Assembly (NCBI GenBank): GCA_900546295.1
Contig: URCK01000048.1
Span: 1 to 13,598 of the forward strand
DNA: 13,598 nt
Source of the DNA: an uncultured Eubacteriales bacterium
Lineage (GTDB): Bacteria; Bacillota; Clostridia; Oscillospirales; Oscillospiraceae
Direction: 5' to 3'
A program made the position numbers and the translations under genes. The notes under the pieces were generated by a model, which ran no database searches, was not told the DNA's origin, and saw only the letters and a list, made by a program, of their open reading frames with translations. This document shows, piece by piece, positions 5,776-13,598 of the stretch (positions are counted from its first letter, which is position 1; each line of letters opens with the position of its first letter).

Positions 5776-7152
5776 GTGAGTCAATATGCTGATCTCGGGC
5801 AGGGAAACGTCAAAAAGCTGCTCTTTTCCCTCTCCGTGCCGACGATCACCTCCCAGATCGTCAATATGCTCTACAATCTGGTGGACCGCGTGTTCATCGG
5901 CCACATGCAGCCGGCGGAAACGGTCGGCAAGCTCGCGCTCACGGGCGTGGGCGTGTGCCTGCCGATCATCATGGTCATCGCGGCCTTTGCCTCGCTCATG
6001 GCCATCGGCGGCGCGCCGCGCGCCTCGATTGCCGAGGGCGCGGGCGAGCGCGGGAAGTCTGAGCGCATCATGGGCAACTGCCTGACGATGCTGCTCATCA
6101 CCTCGCTCGTGCTGACGATCGTTTTTGAGCTGTTTGCGGAAAAGCTGCTGCTGCTCTTCGGCGCGAGCGAGAACACCGTGGGCTACGCGCTCGACTATAT
6201 GCGCATCTACGCTCTCGGCACGGTCTTCGTCCAGCTCACGCTCGGCATGAACGCCTACATCACGGCGCAGGGCTTTGCCACCGTGAGCATGAAGACGGTG
6301 CTCATCGGCGCGCTGCTCAACATCGCGCTCGACCCTCTTTTTATCTTCGTGTTCGGCCTCGGCGTGCGCGGGGCGGCGCTGGCAACGGTGCTTTCTCAGG
6401 CGGTGTCGGCTTTGTGGGTGATGGCCTTCCTCACGGGGAAGAAGACGCACTGGCATCTGAAACGCGAGAACCTCCGCGTGAGCGCAAAGGTCGTGCTGCC
6501 GTGCATCGCGCTGGGCCTTTCCCCGTTTGTGATGCAGTCGACCGAGAGCCTCATCGCCATCTGCTTCAACTCATCTCTCCTGCGCTACGGCGGCGACATG
6601 GCCGTCGGCACGATGACAGTGCTGACGAGCATCATGCAGTTTTCGAATATGCCGCTTCAGGGCTTAACACAGGGCGCGCAGCCCATCGTGAGCTACAACT
6701 TCGGCGCAAAGAACGCCCAGCGCGTGCGCGAGGCATTTTCCTGCCTGCTGCGCGCCTGCCTGAGCTATTCAATGGCCATCTGGCTTCTGGTCGAGCTCTT
6801 CCCGCGCGCGTTCATCCTGATTTTCAATAATGACCCTGCGCTGGTCGAATACGCGGCGTGGGCCGTGCGCATCTACATGGGGTGCAGCGGCATTTTCGGC
6901 ATCCAGATCGCCTGCCAGCAGACGTTTGTGGCGCTCGGCAACGCGAAGACGTCGCTCTTCCTCGCCGTGTGGCGCAAGATCATCCTGCTCATCCCGCTCA
7001 TCTATATTCTGCCGCACTTTTTCGCGGACAAGGCATTTGCGGTGTTTTTGGCAGAGCCCGTCGCCGACTTCGGCGCGGTGGTGATGACGAGCGTGATGTT
7101 CTACCGCCAGTTCCGCCGCTCGATGCGCGAGCTGGAAGGAACAAAAGAATGA
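5776..7152 (+). CDS. MATE family efflux transporter
   Basis: A 458-residue multidrug and toxic compound extrusion (MATE) protein: a polytopic inner-membrane antiporter, expected to have 12 helices in two homologous halves, that exports cationic or amphipathic compounds with Na+ or H+. The first repeat carries TITSQIVNMLYNLVDRVFIG near the N-terminus and NIALDPLFIFVFGLGVRG around D186-P187. The second half carries LTQGAQPIVSYNFGAKN (297-313), a strong family signature. Length is normal (about 450). I chose the GTG at 5776 because AAGGG (5763-5767) is 8 bases upstream; the GTG at 5767, three codons earlier, overlaps that site and is less likely. It has its own promoter and ends in a bidirectional terminator, so it is probably a single-gene unit. 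The substrate cannot be predicted, and nothing nearby encodes a dedicated regulator. Confidence 0.93.
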   Translation: MSQYADLGQGNVKKLLFSLSVPTITSQIVNMLYNLVDRVFIGHMQPAETVGKLALTGVGVCLPIIMVIAAFASLMAIGGAPRASIAEGAGERGKSERIMGNCLTMLLITSLVLTIVFELFAEKLLLLFGASENTVGYALDYMRIYALGTVFVQLTLGMNAYITAQGFATVSMKTVLIGALLNIALDPLFIFVFGLGVRGAALATVLSQAVSALWVMAFLTGKKTHWHLKRENLRVSAKVVLPCIALGLSPFVMQSTESLIAICFNSSLLRYGGDMAVGTMTVLTSIMQFSNMPLQGLTQGAQPIVSYNFGAKNAQRVREAFSCLLRACLSYSMAIWLLVELFPRAFILIFNNDPALVEYAAWAVRIYMGCSGIFGIQIACQQTFVALGNAKTSLFLAVWRKIILLIPLIYILPHFFADKAFAVFLAEPVADFGAVVMTSVMFYRQFRRSMRELEGTKE

Positions 7153-7161
7153 CGGAAAACA

Positions 7162-7190
7162 ATAAAAGGAGGGCTAAGCCCTCCTTTTAT
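7162..7190. terminator. Bidirectional terminator between MATE and DUF378 genes
   Basis: A perfect 13-bp stem (ATAAAAGGAGGGC / GCCCTCCTTTTAT) with the loop TAA. Each strand reads into CCTTTTAT, so it can end both convergent transcripts. It starts 10 bases after the MATE stop codon, and the TAA stop of the DUF378 gene (7189-7187) lies inside the stem. Confidence 0.88.
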
Positions 7191-7411
7191 GATTTCGTAT
7201 GGCCGCCGCTTTCCGTCGGCGCGGCCTCCCGAAACAGCATCGTGATGCACCAGATGCCGGCGAGTCCCACGAGCGTGTAGATCACGCGGCTGAGCATCCC
7301 GATCTGACCGCCGAAGAGAAAAGCGACGCAGTCGAAGCCGAACAGTCCCACGCTTCCCCAGTTGAGCGCGCCGATGATGGCGAGAATGAGCGCGATCTTA
7401 TCGATGACCAT
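7187..7411 (-). CDS. DUF378 family small membrane protein
   Basis: A 74-residue membrane protein of the DUF378 (YuzA-like) family, function unknown. Two hydrophobic helices (about 4-32 and 38-60) flank the family signature IIGALNWGSVGLFGFD (12-27); the second helix region includes LSRVIYTLVGLAGIW (40-54). The C-terminal 14 residues are polar. The ATG has AAGGAGGG 6 bases upstream, a strong site, and longer in-frame upstream starts lack one. The stop codon lies inside the terminator hairpin shared with the MATE gene. It is divergent from addB, and no convincing promoter was seen for it in 7412-7528. Confidence 0.88.
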   Translation of the reverse strand: MVIDKIALILAIIGALNWGSVGLFGFDCVAFLFGGQIGMLSRVIYTLVGLAGIWCITMLFREAAPTESGGHTKS

Positions 7412-7462
7412 AGAGTACCCTCCTTCGCATGGATTCATCGCCGCTAGTGTTTCCGCGCGCGG

Positions 7463-7512
7463 GAAAAATATGCACGCAGAGCTTTCTTCGTTGCCGAGAG
7501 ACGAAAAATATG
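7463..7512 (+). repeat. Ten-base direct repeat in the DUF378/addB divergent region
   Basis: GAAAAATATG occurs at 7463-7472 and again at 7503-7512, exactly 40 bases apart (close to four helical turns). The second copy falls between the predicted -35 and -10 boxes of the addB promoter. It could be a regulator binding site, or chance A/T-rich sequence around a promoter. Confidence 0.4.
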
Positions 7513-7519
7513 GTACACT
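7491..7519 (+). promoter_or_regulatory. Predicted sigma-A promoter for addBA
   Basis: TTGCCG (7491-7496) and TACACT (7514-7519) are separated by 17 bases; each box matches consensus at about four of six positions. Transcription would begin near 7526, leaving about 30 bases with AAGGGGG before the TTG start of addB. Confidence 0.5.
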
Positions 7520-7555
7520 TGTTGCAAAATGAGACGAAAAAAGGGGGCGGAATGT

Positions 7556-10500
7556 TTGCTGCATCTTCTGATGGGCCGCGCGCGCACGGGCAAATCCGAG
7601 CGCGTGCTGAAAAGGATCGCGGAATTGGGCGATTCCTCGCAGCAGATATTGCTCGTGCCGGAGCACGCATCGCACGTGGCGGAGATGGACGTGTGCCGCG
7701 CCTGCGGCGACGCGGCCTCACGCCACGCGGAGGTATTGACCTTCAAGCTGCTCTCCACGCGTGTGCTGCAAGTCTGCGGCGGCAGTGCGGACGTGACGCT
7801 GGACGCAGGCGGAAAACTCCTGACGCTCCAACGCGCGCTCACAGAGCTTGCGCCGTCGCTCAAGGTCTACCGCAGGGCGTCGCAGCGCGCGGCATTTCTG
7901 GAGAGCCTGCTCGACGTGATGGAGGAGCTGCAGGCCTACGCCGTCGTGCCGGAAACGCTCGCCGAGCGCGTCGAAGACCTTGAGGGCGAGAGCGGCGACA
8001 AGCTGCGCGACATCGCGCTTTTGTACGGCGTCTATCTCGCCAAGCTCAACGCGCCGGGACGCGATGCGCGCGAGGCGCTGCAAAAGCTGGAGGAGCACCT
8101 GGAGGAATCGGGCTACATCGACGGGAAAGACGTGTTTCTGGACGGCTTTTCCTACTTTACGGGGCGCGAGCTGCGCATCCTGCGCATCCTGCTGCGCCGC
8201 GCGAAGAGCGTGACGGTCACGCTGCTGGGCGACGATGGCGACCGGGAGCTATTTTCGGCGGGGCTGCGCGTGCGCGCGCAGCTCATTGCGCTTGCGCGCG
8301 ACGCGGGCGTTCTCTGTGAGGAAGAAACGCTTGCGCCAAGCGGCGATAGCGGCGCGCTTTCGCACATCGAGCGCTGCTTTTTCGGCCCTGCGCGCACGTT
8401 GGCGGGCGGCACGGACGCCGTCGCGCTCTATGAGGCGGGCAGCGCCTACAGCGAGTGCGAATGGGTCGCCGCGCAGATCCTCTCGCTTGTGCGCGAGCAG
8501 GGTTACCGCTACCGCGACATCACGGTCACGGCGCGGAACCTTGAAAGCTATGCCGCCGCGCTGCAAACAGCCTTTGCGCGCTTCGGCATCCCGCTCTACT
8601 ATGCCCATCGGAGCGACATTCTGCGTAGCGCCGTCCTGACGCTGCTGCTCGGCGCGCTCGACGCGGCGACGGGCGGATTTGAATATGAGGATGTGTTCCG
8701 CTGCCTCAAAACGGGGCTTGCGGGGCTTACGATGGAGGAATGCGACCTCCTTGAAAACTACGCGCTCAAGTGGGAGGTGCGCGGGAGCGCATGGACGCGG
8801 GAAGCACCGTGGAGCGCGCACCCCGACGGCTACGGCGCGGACTGGACGGACGAGGCGCGAGAGCGTCTCGCGGCGGTGAACGCGCTCAGAGCGCGCGTGC
8901 AGGGTCCGTTCGCGCATCTCAAGGAGGGCGTGGGCGGCAGCGGCGCGGCGGAGAAAAAGGTCCGCGCGCTCTACGACTACTTAGAAGAGATCGACCTGCC
9001 GGATGCGCTGCAAGCGCAGACCGAGCGCCTCTTTTCCGAAGGAGAGGCACAGCACGCCGAGGAAACGGCGCAGCTGTGGACCATCCTCTGCGGTGTGATG
9101 GATCAGTTTGTGGAGATCCTGGGCGACACGGTGCTCGGCGCTGAGGAATTCGCCCAGCTCTTCCGCCTTGTGCTGACGCAGTACAGCGTGGGCACGATCC
9201 CCGTGACGCTGGACGCGGTGAACCTCTGCGAGATGACGCGAAACGACCGCCACACGGTGCGCGCGCTCTTCCTGCTCGGCGCGAACGACGGCGTGCTGCC
9301 CGCGGCGGAAACGGGCGGCGGCGTGCTGCGCGACGAGGACAGAGAGGCGCTTGAGCAGCGCGAGATCTTCCTTGCGCCGCACGGCATGGAGCAGTTCCGG
9401 CTGGAAATCCAGAACCTTTACGCCTCTCTCGCCCAGCCGACGGAAAAGCTGACGCTTTCCTACCCCGTGTCGGACGGCGCGGGCGGAGAGAAGCGCCCCT
9501 CGTTTGCCATCGGGCGCATCGCGCGCCTGCTGCCAGACGTAAAGGTAGAGAAAGAGGACGCCAATAGGGCATATCGCCTGACGGCAAAGGACGCGGCGCT
9601 CGAGTATGCGGGCGAGCACATCGGCGGCGCGCTGTGGCAGTATTTCGAAGGCAGAGCCGATGCGGAGAGCGCGCTTGCGGCGATGCGCGCGGCAGCGCGC
9701 ACCACGCGCGGCAGACTCTCGCGCAGCGCGGTGCGCTCGCTCTACGGCGATGCGCTGCGGCTGTCCGCCTCGCAGATGGACAAGGCGCGCGCGTGCCACT
9801 TTGCCTACTTCCTGCGCTACGGCCTGCGCGCAAAGGAGCGCACGGGCGCGGGCTTTGACGCCCCGCAGATCGGCACCTTCGTGCATGATGTGATGGAGCA
9901 TACGCTGCGCGCGGCAAAGACGCGCGGCGGATTGCACACGCTTGAAAAGGCGGCGCTGCACGCGCTGGCGCAGGAGGCCATCACGGACTACAAGGCGCGC
10001 GTGCTGCCGGATCTTTCGGAAAAGAGCGCACGCTTCCGCTACCTCTTTGACCGCCTGTGCGATTCCACGCAGCGCATCATGGACGAGGTGGCGGACGAAC
10101 TCAAGCACTCGGACTTTGAGCCGATGGCATTCGAGCTTGCCTTCGGTCCGGGCGGGCAACTGCCCGCCATCACCGTGCGCGAAAAGGGCAACACCGCGCG
10201 CGTGGTCGGAAAGGTCGACCGCGTGGATGGCTGGGAGCACGGCGGAAAGCTCTATCTGCGCGTTGTGGACTATAAGACAGGGCGCAAGAGCTTTGACCTT
10301 GCGGAAGTGCGCTACGGACTGGGCCTACAGATGCTGCTCTATCTCTTTGCGCTCGAACAGGCGGGCGGCGCGCTCTTCGGCAGGAAGGAGATCGTCCCGG
10401 CGGGCGTGCTTTACACGCCCGCGCGCGAACCGATGCTGCGCTGCGCGCGCGACACTGCGCCGGAAAAGATCGAAAAGGCGCGTAAAAAGGAACTCAGGCG

Positions 10501-10891
10501 CAGCGGCATGGTGTTGGAAGAGCCTGCTGTCCTGCAAGCGATGGAGCACAGCGCGCTCGAAGAGCCGAGTTATCTTCCCATCGCGGTGAAAAAGGACGGC
10601 ACGGTGGCGGGAAACCTTGCCTCCGAGGGGCAGTTTGAAAAGCTCGCCCGCTATGTGGACCGCGTGCTGCGTGAGATCGCAGGCGAGGTCTTCTCCGGCA
10701 ACATCGACGCCGACCCCTACGCGCGCACGCCGCAGCAGTCGGCCTGCACTTACTGCGAGTTCGCAAGTGCCTGCCACTTCGAAGAGGGCAGCGGCAGCGA
10801 CCGCATGGAATACATCAAGGCAACGAAGAACGACGAATTCTGGCAGTATATCGACGAGGTGAACGGAGAGGAGGCACGCGAGGATGGCTGA
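7556..10891 (+). CDS. addB: AddB, helicase-nuclease subunit B
   Basis: AddB pairs with AddA to process double-strand DNA ends into 3' tails for RecA loading, the Firmicute counterpart of RecBCD. From the TTG at 7556 the protein has 1111 residues, near the usual 1110-1170. Visible are the N-terminal nucleotide-binding loop GRARTGKS (7-14), the UvrD-like body, and a C-terminal RecB-type nuclease with KVDRVD (D888, D891) and VVDYKTG (D905, K907). Cysteines C747, C1064, C1067 and C1073 (Cys, then CxxCx5C) are the ligands of the AddB iron-sulphur staple. TTG is chosen because AAGGGGG (7541-7547) sits 8 bases before it; the ATG at 7529 lies almost at the predicted transcription start and has no ribosome site. 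addB overlaps addA by 8 bases, so translation is coupled. Confidence 0.95.
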   Translation: MLHLLMGRARTGKSERVLKRIAELGDSSQQILLVPEHASHVAEMDVCRACGDAASRHAEVLTFKLLSTRVLQVCGGSADVTLDAGGKLLTLQRALTELAPSLKVYRRASQRAAFLESLLDVMEELQAYAVVPETLAERVEDLEGESGDKLRDIALLYGVYLAKLNAPGRDAREALQKLEEHLEESGYIDGKDVFLDGFSYFTGRELRILRILLRRAKSVTVTLLGDDGDRELFSAGLRVRAQLIALARDAGVLCEEETLAPSGDSGALSHIERCFFGPARTLAGGTDAVALYEAGSAYSECEWVAAQILSLVREQGYRYRDITVTARNLESYAAALQTAFARFGIPLYYAHRSDILRSAVLTLLLGALDAATGGFEYEDVFRCLKTGLAGLTMEECDLLENYALKWEVRGSAWTREAPWSAHPDGYGADWTDEARERLAAVNALRARVQGPFAHLKEGVGGSGAAEKKVRALYDYLEEIDLPDALQAQTERLFSEGEAQHAEETAQLWTILCGVMDQFVEILGDTVLGAEEFAQLFRLVLTQYSVGTIPVTLDAVNLCEMTRNDRHTVRALFLLGANDGVLPAAETGGGVLRDEDREALEQREIFLAPHGMEQFRLEIQNLYASLAQPTEKLTLSYPVSDGAGGEKRPSFAIGRIARLLPDVKVEKEDANRAYRLTAKDAALEYAGEHIGGALWQYFEGRADAESALAAMRAAARTTRGRLSRSAVRSLYGDALRLSASQMDKARACHFAYFLRYGLRAKERTGAGFDAPQIGTFVHDVMEHTLRAAKTRGGLHTLEKAALHALAQEAITDYKARVLPDLSEKSARFRYLFDRLCDSTQRIMDEVADELKHSDFEPMAFELAFGPGGQLPAITVREKGNTARVVGKVDRVDGWEHGGKLYLRVVDYKTGRKSFDLAEVRYGLGLQMLLYLFALEQAGGALFGRKEIVPAGVLYTPAREPMLRCARDTAPEKIEKARKKELRRSGMVLEEPAVLQAMEHSALEEPSYLPIAVKKDGTVAGNLASEGQFEKLARYVDRVLREIAGEVFSGNIDADPYARTPQQSACTYCEFASACHFEEGSGSDRMEYIKATKNDEFWQYIDEVNGEEAREDG

Positions 10892-13598
10892 AAAACTGAC
10901 GAACGAACAGCAAGCGGCGGTGGACAGCCGGGAGCGCAGCCTCCTTGTCTCCGCGGCGGCAGGCTCGGGCAAGACGAAGGTGCTCGTCGAGCGGCTCTTT
11001 TCCTATGTGGAGCGCGAGGGCGCGGATCTTGACGATTTTCTCATCATCACCTACACGCGCGCCGCGGCGAGCGAGCTGCGCGGCAAGATCGCCAAGGCGC
11101 TCACCGAGCGCATGGAGCGCGACCCCGGCAACGAGCACCTGCGGCGGCAGATGCTGCGCGTTTACCGCGCGGACATCAAAACGGTGGATGCCTTCTGCAC
11201 CGCGCTTCTGCGCGAGAACTGCCACCTGCTCGGCGAGGACGCGCGCGGCCACGCGCTGCGGCCGGATTTCCGCGTGCTGGACGAGAACGAAGCGCAGGTG
11301 CTGCGCGAGCGCGTGCTCGCGCGCACGCTGGACGATTTTTACGACTGTCTGACGCCCGGAGGCACACTGCTCGCCGACACGCTCGGCGCGGGGCGCGACG
11401 ACAGCGCGCTCGAGGCGCTGGTGCTCGAGCTGCACGCGAAGTTGCAGGCGCAGCCCTATGAGGACAAGTGGCTTGACGCGCAGCGCGCGTTCTGGCGCGC
11501 CGTGCCGGAGAAGGTCGAGGATACGCCTTACGGCAAGATCCTCTTAAACGAAGTGCGGCGCAAGGCGCGCCATTGCAGGGATCTTCTGAGCCGCGCGGCG
11601 CAGGAGATGTGCGAAAACGACGCGCTGAACCAGAAGTACGCGCCCGCCTTCTTGGATGTCTCCTTGCAGCTTGGCGCGCTGGAAGAGAAGACGAAGAAGG
11701 GCTGGGACGCTTCGCGCGGCACGGCGATCACGTTCCCCCGCCTCTCGGCGGTGAAGGACAGCGACGGCGGCGAGATGAAAGCGCGCATGAAGGGCCTCTG
11801 GGATAACTGCAAGGGAACGGTCAAGGGCCTTTCAGAGATATTCTCCGCATCGTCCGACGAGGCGGTGGCGGACCTTCGCGCGATGGCGCCCGCCATGCTC
11901 GCGCTCATCGACCTGACGCAGGAGTTTTCCCGCCGCTACAACGAGGAAAAGCGCCGGAAGAACGCGGCGGACTTTTCCGATGAGGAGCACGAGGCGATCC
12001 GCCTTCTCATCGGAGAGGACGGCACGCCGACGGAGCTTGCCCACCTTGTCAGCACGCGCTACCGCGAGATCATGGTGGACGAGTATCAGGATACCAACGA
12101 GGTGCAGAACCGCATTTTTGACGCGATATCCCGTAAAGGGGAAAACCTTTTCACGGTCGGCGACGTGAAGCAGAGTATTTACCGCTTCCGCTTGGCAGAC
12201 CCGCGCATCTTTTTGCAGCATTACAACACCTGGCCGCCCCTTGCGGCGGCGGGCGAGCACGAGAGCGCGAAGCTACTGCTCTCGCGCAATTTCCGTTCGC
12301 GCAAGGAGGTGCTGGAGGCGACGAATTTCGTCTTCTGCAACATTCTTTCCGAGGAAATGGGCGAGCTTGACTACGGCGAGGACGAAATGCTGCGCCCCGG
12401 CGCGAGCTATGTGCCGTCCGATCGCTGCGGCGCGGAGTTTCACCTGCTCGACCTGCCGGCGCAGACGGGCGAGCGGCGCGTGCGCGCGAGCGAGGCCGAG
12501 GCCGCTTTCGTCGCGGACTATATCCGCGATATGCTGGCAAGTAAATTCCCTGTACAGGACGATGAGACGAAAGAACTGCGTCCCGTGCGCGAGGAGGACA
12601 TCGTCATTCTGATGCGCTCGCCGCGAACGCGCCTTGCAGACTTCCGCCGCGCGCTGGAGTCGCGGGGGGTGCGCTGCGCCTCGGACGCGGGCGGCGACTT
12701 TTTCGCCGCGACGGAGATCGCGGTGCTCTTCTCACTCCTGCAAGTCATCGACAATCCGCGTCAGGATGTGCCGCTGCTGTCGGTGCTGAGATCACCGTTC
12801 TTCGGCTTTACGGCCGATGAGCTCGCGCAGATCCGCGCAAAGCAGAAAAGCGGCGACTTTTATGATGCGCTGCTCGCCGATGAGAGCGGGAAAACGGCGC
12901 ATTTTCTCGCCCAATTGCGCGCGCTGCGCGAGCGGGCGGCGTCGCTTCGCGTGCGGGAGCTGCTCGACGAGATCTACCGCGCCTGCCATGTGATGGCGGT
13001 GTTCGGCGCGATGAAGGACGGACAGGCGCGCAAGGAAAACCTGCTTACTTTTTTGCAGCTGAGCGAGGACTTTGAGCGCGCGGGACACTTGGGGCTTTTC
13101 TCCTTCGTCAGCGCCCTGCGCGCCCAGCTTGCGAGCGGGGAGGCGAACGCGCCGCAGGGCGCGGGCGTGAGCGGCGGCGTGCGCATCATGTCGATCCACA
13201 AGTCGAAGGGCCTTGAGTTCCCGGTGGTCATTTTGTCGGATCTTGCGCGGCGCTTCAGCAACATGGACTTCCAAAGCTCGGTGCTGGTGCATCCGCAGCT
13301 TGGCCTTGGCCCGGTATGCGTGGATACGCAGCGGCGCATCCAGTACCCGACGCTTGCGCGCCAGGCGCTCGAGCACACGCTGCGGCGCGAGGCCAAGGCC
13401 GAGGAGATGCGCGTGCTCTACGTTGCGATGACGCGCGCGAAGGAAAAGCTCGTGATGGTGCACACGCAGGCGAACGCGCGCAGCCGCGTCCGGGACCTTC
13501 TGGCCGTGAGCTCGTGTCCCGTGCTGCCCGAGGCCGTGGATGACGGCAAGTGCATGGGCGACTGGATCATGCTGCCGCTTTTGCAGCGCAGCGAAGCG
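10884..13598 (+). CDS. addA: AddA, helicase-nuclease subunit A (3' end outside window)
   Basis: AddA is the active 3'-5' UvrD-like helicase and second nuclease of the AddAB complex. The frame is open for 905 codons to the window end, against about 1150-1250 for full length, so the helicase part is complete and the C-terminal RecB-type nuclease domain is missing. Motifs in order: Q motif LTNEQQAAV (5-13), Walker A AAAGSGKT (24-31), Walker B/motif II DEYQDTN (399-405), motif III VGDVKQSIYRFR, motif V around SIHKSKGLEFPVV (H772) and motif VI EEMRVLYVAMTRAKEK (840-855). The ATG overlaps the addB stop by 8 bases (ATGGCTGA), with GGAGAGGAGG about 10 bases upstream, so it is translated with addB from one mRNA. 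No frameshift or missing motif is seen. Confidence 0.95.
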   Translation, partial: MAEKLTNEQQAAVDSRERSLLVSAAAGSGKTKVLVERLFSYVEREGADLDDFLIITYTRAAASELRGKIAKALTERMERDPGNEHLRRQMLRVYRADIKTVDAFCTALLRENCHLLGEDARGHALRPDFRVLDENEAQVLRERVLARTLDDFYDCLTPGGTLLADTLGAGRDDSALEALVLELHAKLQAQPYEDKWLDAQRAFWRAVPEKVEDTPYGKILLNEVRRKARHCRDLLSRAAQEMCENDALNQKYAPAFLDVSLQLGALEEKTKKGWDASRGTAITFPRLSAVKDSDGGEMKARMKGLWDNCKGTVKGLSEIFSASSDEAVADLRAMAPAMLALIDLTQEFSRRYNEEKRRKNAADFSDEEHEAIRLLIGEDGTPTELAHLVSTRYREIMVDEYQDTNEVQNRIFDAISRKGENLFTVGDVKQSIYRFRLADPRIFLQHYNTWPPLAAAGEHESAKLLLSRNFRSRKEVLEATNFVFCNILSEEMGELDYGEDEMLRPGASYVPSDRCGAEFHLLDLPAQTGERRVRASEAEAAFVADYIRDMLASKFPVQDDETKELRPVREEDIVILMRSPRTRLADFRRALESRGVRCASDAGGDFFAATEIAVLFSLLQVIDNPRQDVPLLSVLRSPFFGFTADELAQIRAKQKSGDFYDALLADESGKTAHFLAQLRALRERAASLRVRELLDEIYRACHVMAVFGAMKDGQARKENLLTFLQLSEDFERAGHLGLFSFVSALRAQLASGEANAPQGAGVSGGVRIMSIHKSKGLEFPVVILSDLARRFSNMDFQSSVLVHPQLGLGPVCVDTQRRIQYPTLARQALEHTLRREAKAEEMRVLYVAMTRAKEKLVMVHTQANARSRVRDLLAVSSCPVLPEAVDDGKCMGDWIMLPLLQRSEA

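Noticed and set aside
5626..6456. Minus-strand 276-codon open frame across the MATE promoter and gene
   Set aside because: Composition dominated by Arg, His, Asp and Glu, antisense to the MATE protein and running through both predicted promoters.
7149..7280. Short plus-strand frame starting in the ATGA overlap at the MATE stop
   Set aside because: It runs through the bidirectional terminator and then antisense to the DUF378 gene, with no motif.
7453..7462. CCGCGCGCGG palindrome upstream of addB
   Set aside because: Such short GC palindromes are expected by chance in this GCGC-rich DNA.
8981..10240. Minus-strand 419-codon open frame inside addB
   Set aside because: Antisense to addB, which has all expected motifs; low-complexity Arg/Ala/His-rich translation.
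10884..13598. AddAB as part of a phage-defence island
   Set aside because: AddAB is a housekeeping recombination enzyme and its neighbours here are ordinary chromosomal genes; no defence or mobile genes are visible.

Overview
The window is a GC-rich stretch (many GCG/CGC codons) with compact bacterial gene layout, AGGAGG-type ribosome binding sites and several strong intrinsic terminators. Gene content (AddAB rather than RecBCD, a YitT-family protein, a GlpA-associated FAD oxidoreductase with a DUF1667 protein, the MEP-pathway kinase IspE, a DUF1015 protein and a possible SpoIIR remnant) points to an anaerobic Firmicute of class Clostridia, probably an Oscillospirales/Ruminococcaceae-type gut bacterium. 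This assignment is inferred from gene families, not from any search.

Layout. Bases 1-1558 (+) hold the 3' end of an anaerobic glycerol-3-phosphate-type oxidoreductase operon: an FAD/NAD oxidoreductase cut by the window start, then a small Cys-motif DUF1667 protein. 1633-2508 (+) is a YitT-family membrane protein with a DUF2179 tail. On the minus strand, 5560 down to 2518, come in transcription order a DUF1015 protein with its own promoter and terminator, a 95-residue membrane zinc-ribbon protein, IspE carrying an extra N-terminal membrane/zinc-ribbon domain paralogous to that neighbour, a strong terminator, and a 69-residue ORF that looks like an internally deleted SpoIIR. 5776-7152 (+) is a MATE-family efflux protein. 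It converges on a 74-residue DUF378 membrane protein (7411-7187, -) and shares a bidirectional terminator with it. From 7556 to the end (+) runs addB-addA, the two-subunit helicase-nuclease for double-strand-break repair; addA leaves the window before its nuclease domain.

Most of the window is ordinary chromosomal housekeeping sequence. I see no mobile element, CRISPR array, tRNA or rRNA, and no gene-free stretch over 300 bases; the longest gap is 5561-5775, which holds two divergent promoters. The points most worth a second look are the membrane/zinc-ribbon extension on IspE, with an internal GTG and Shine-Dalgarno that could yield a second, soluble IspE; the tandem paralogous zinc-ribbon gene beside it; the apparent SpoIIR remnant; and terminators that directly abut the ribosome binding site or start codon of the next gene.
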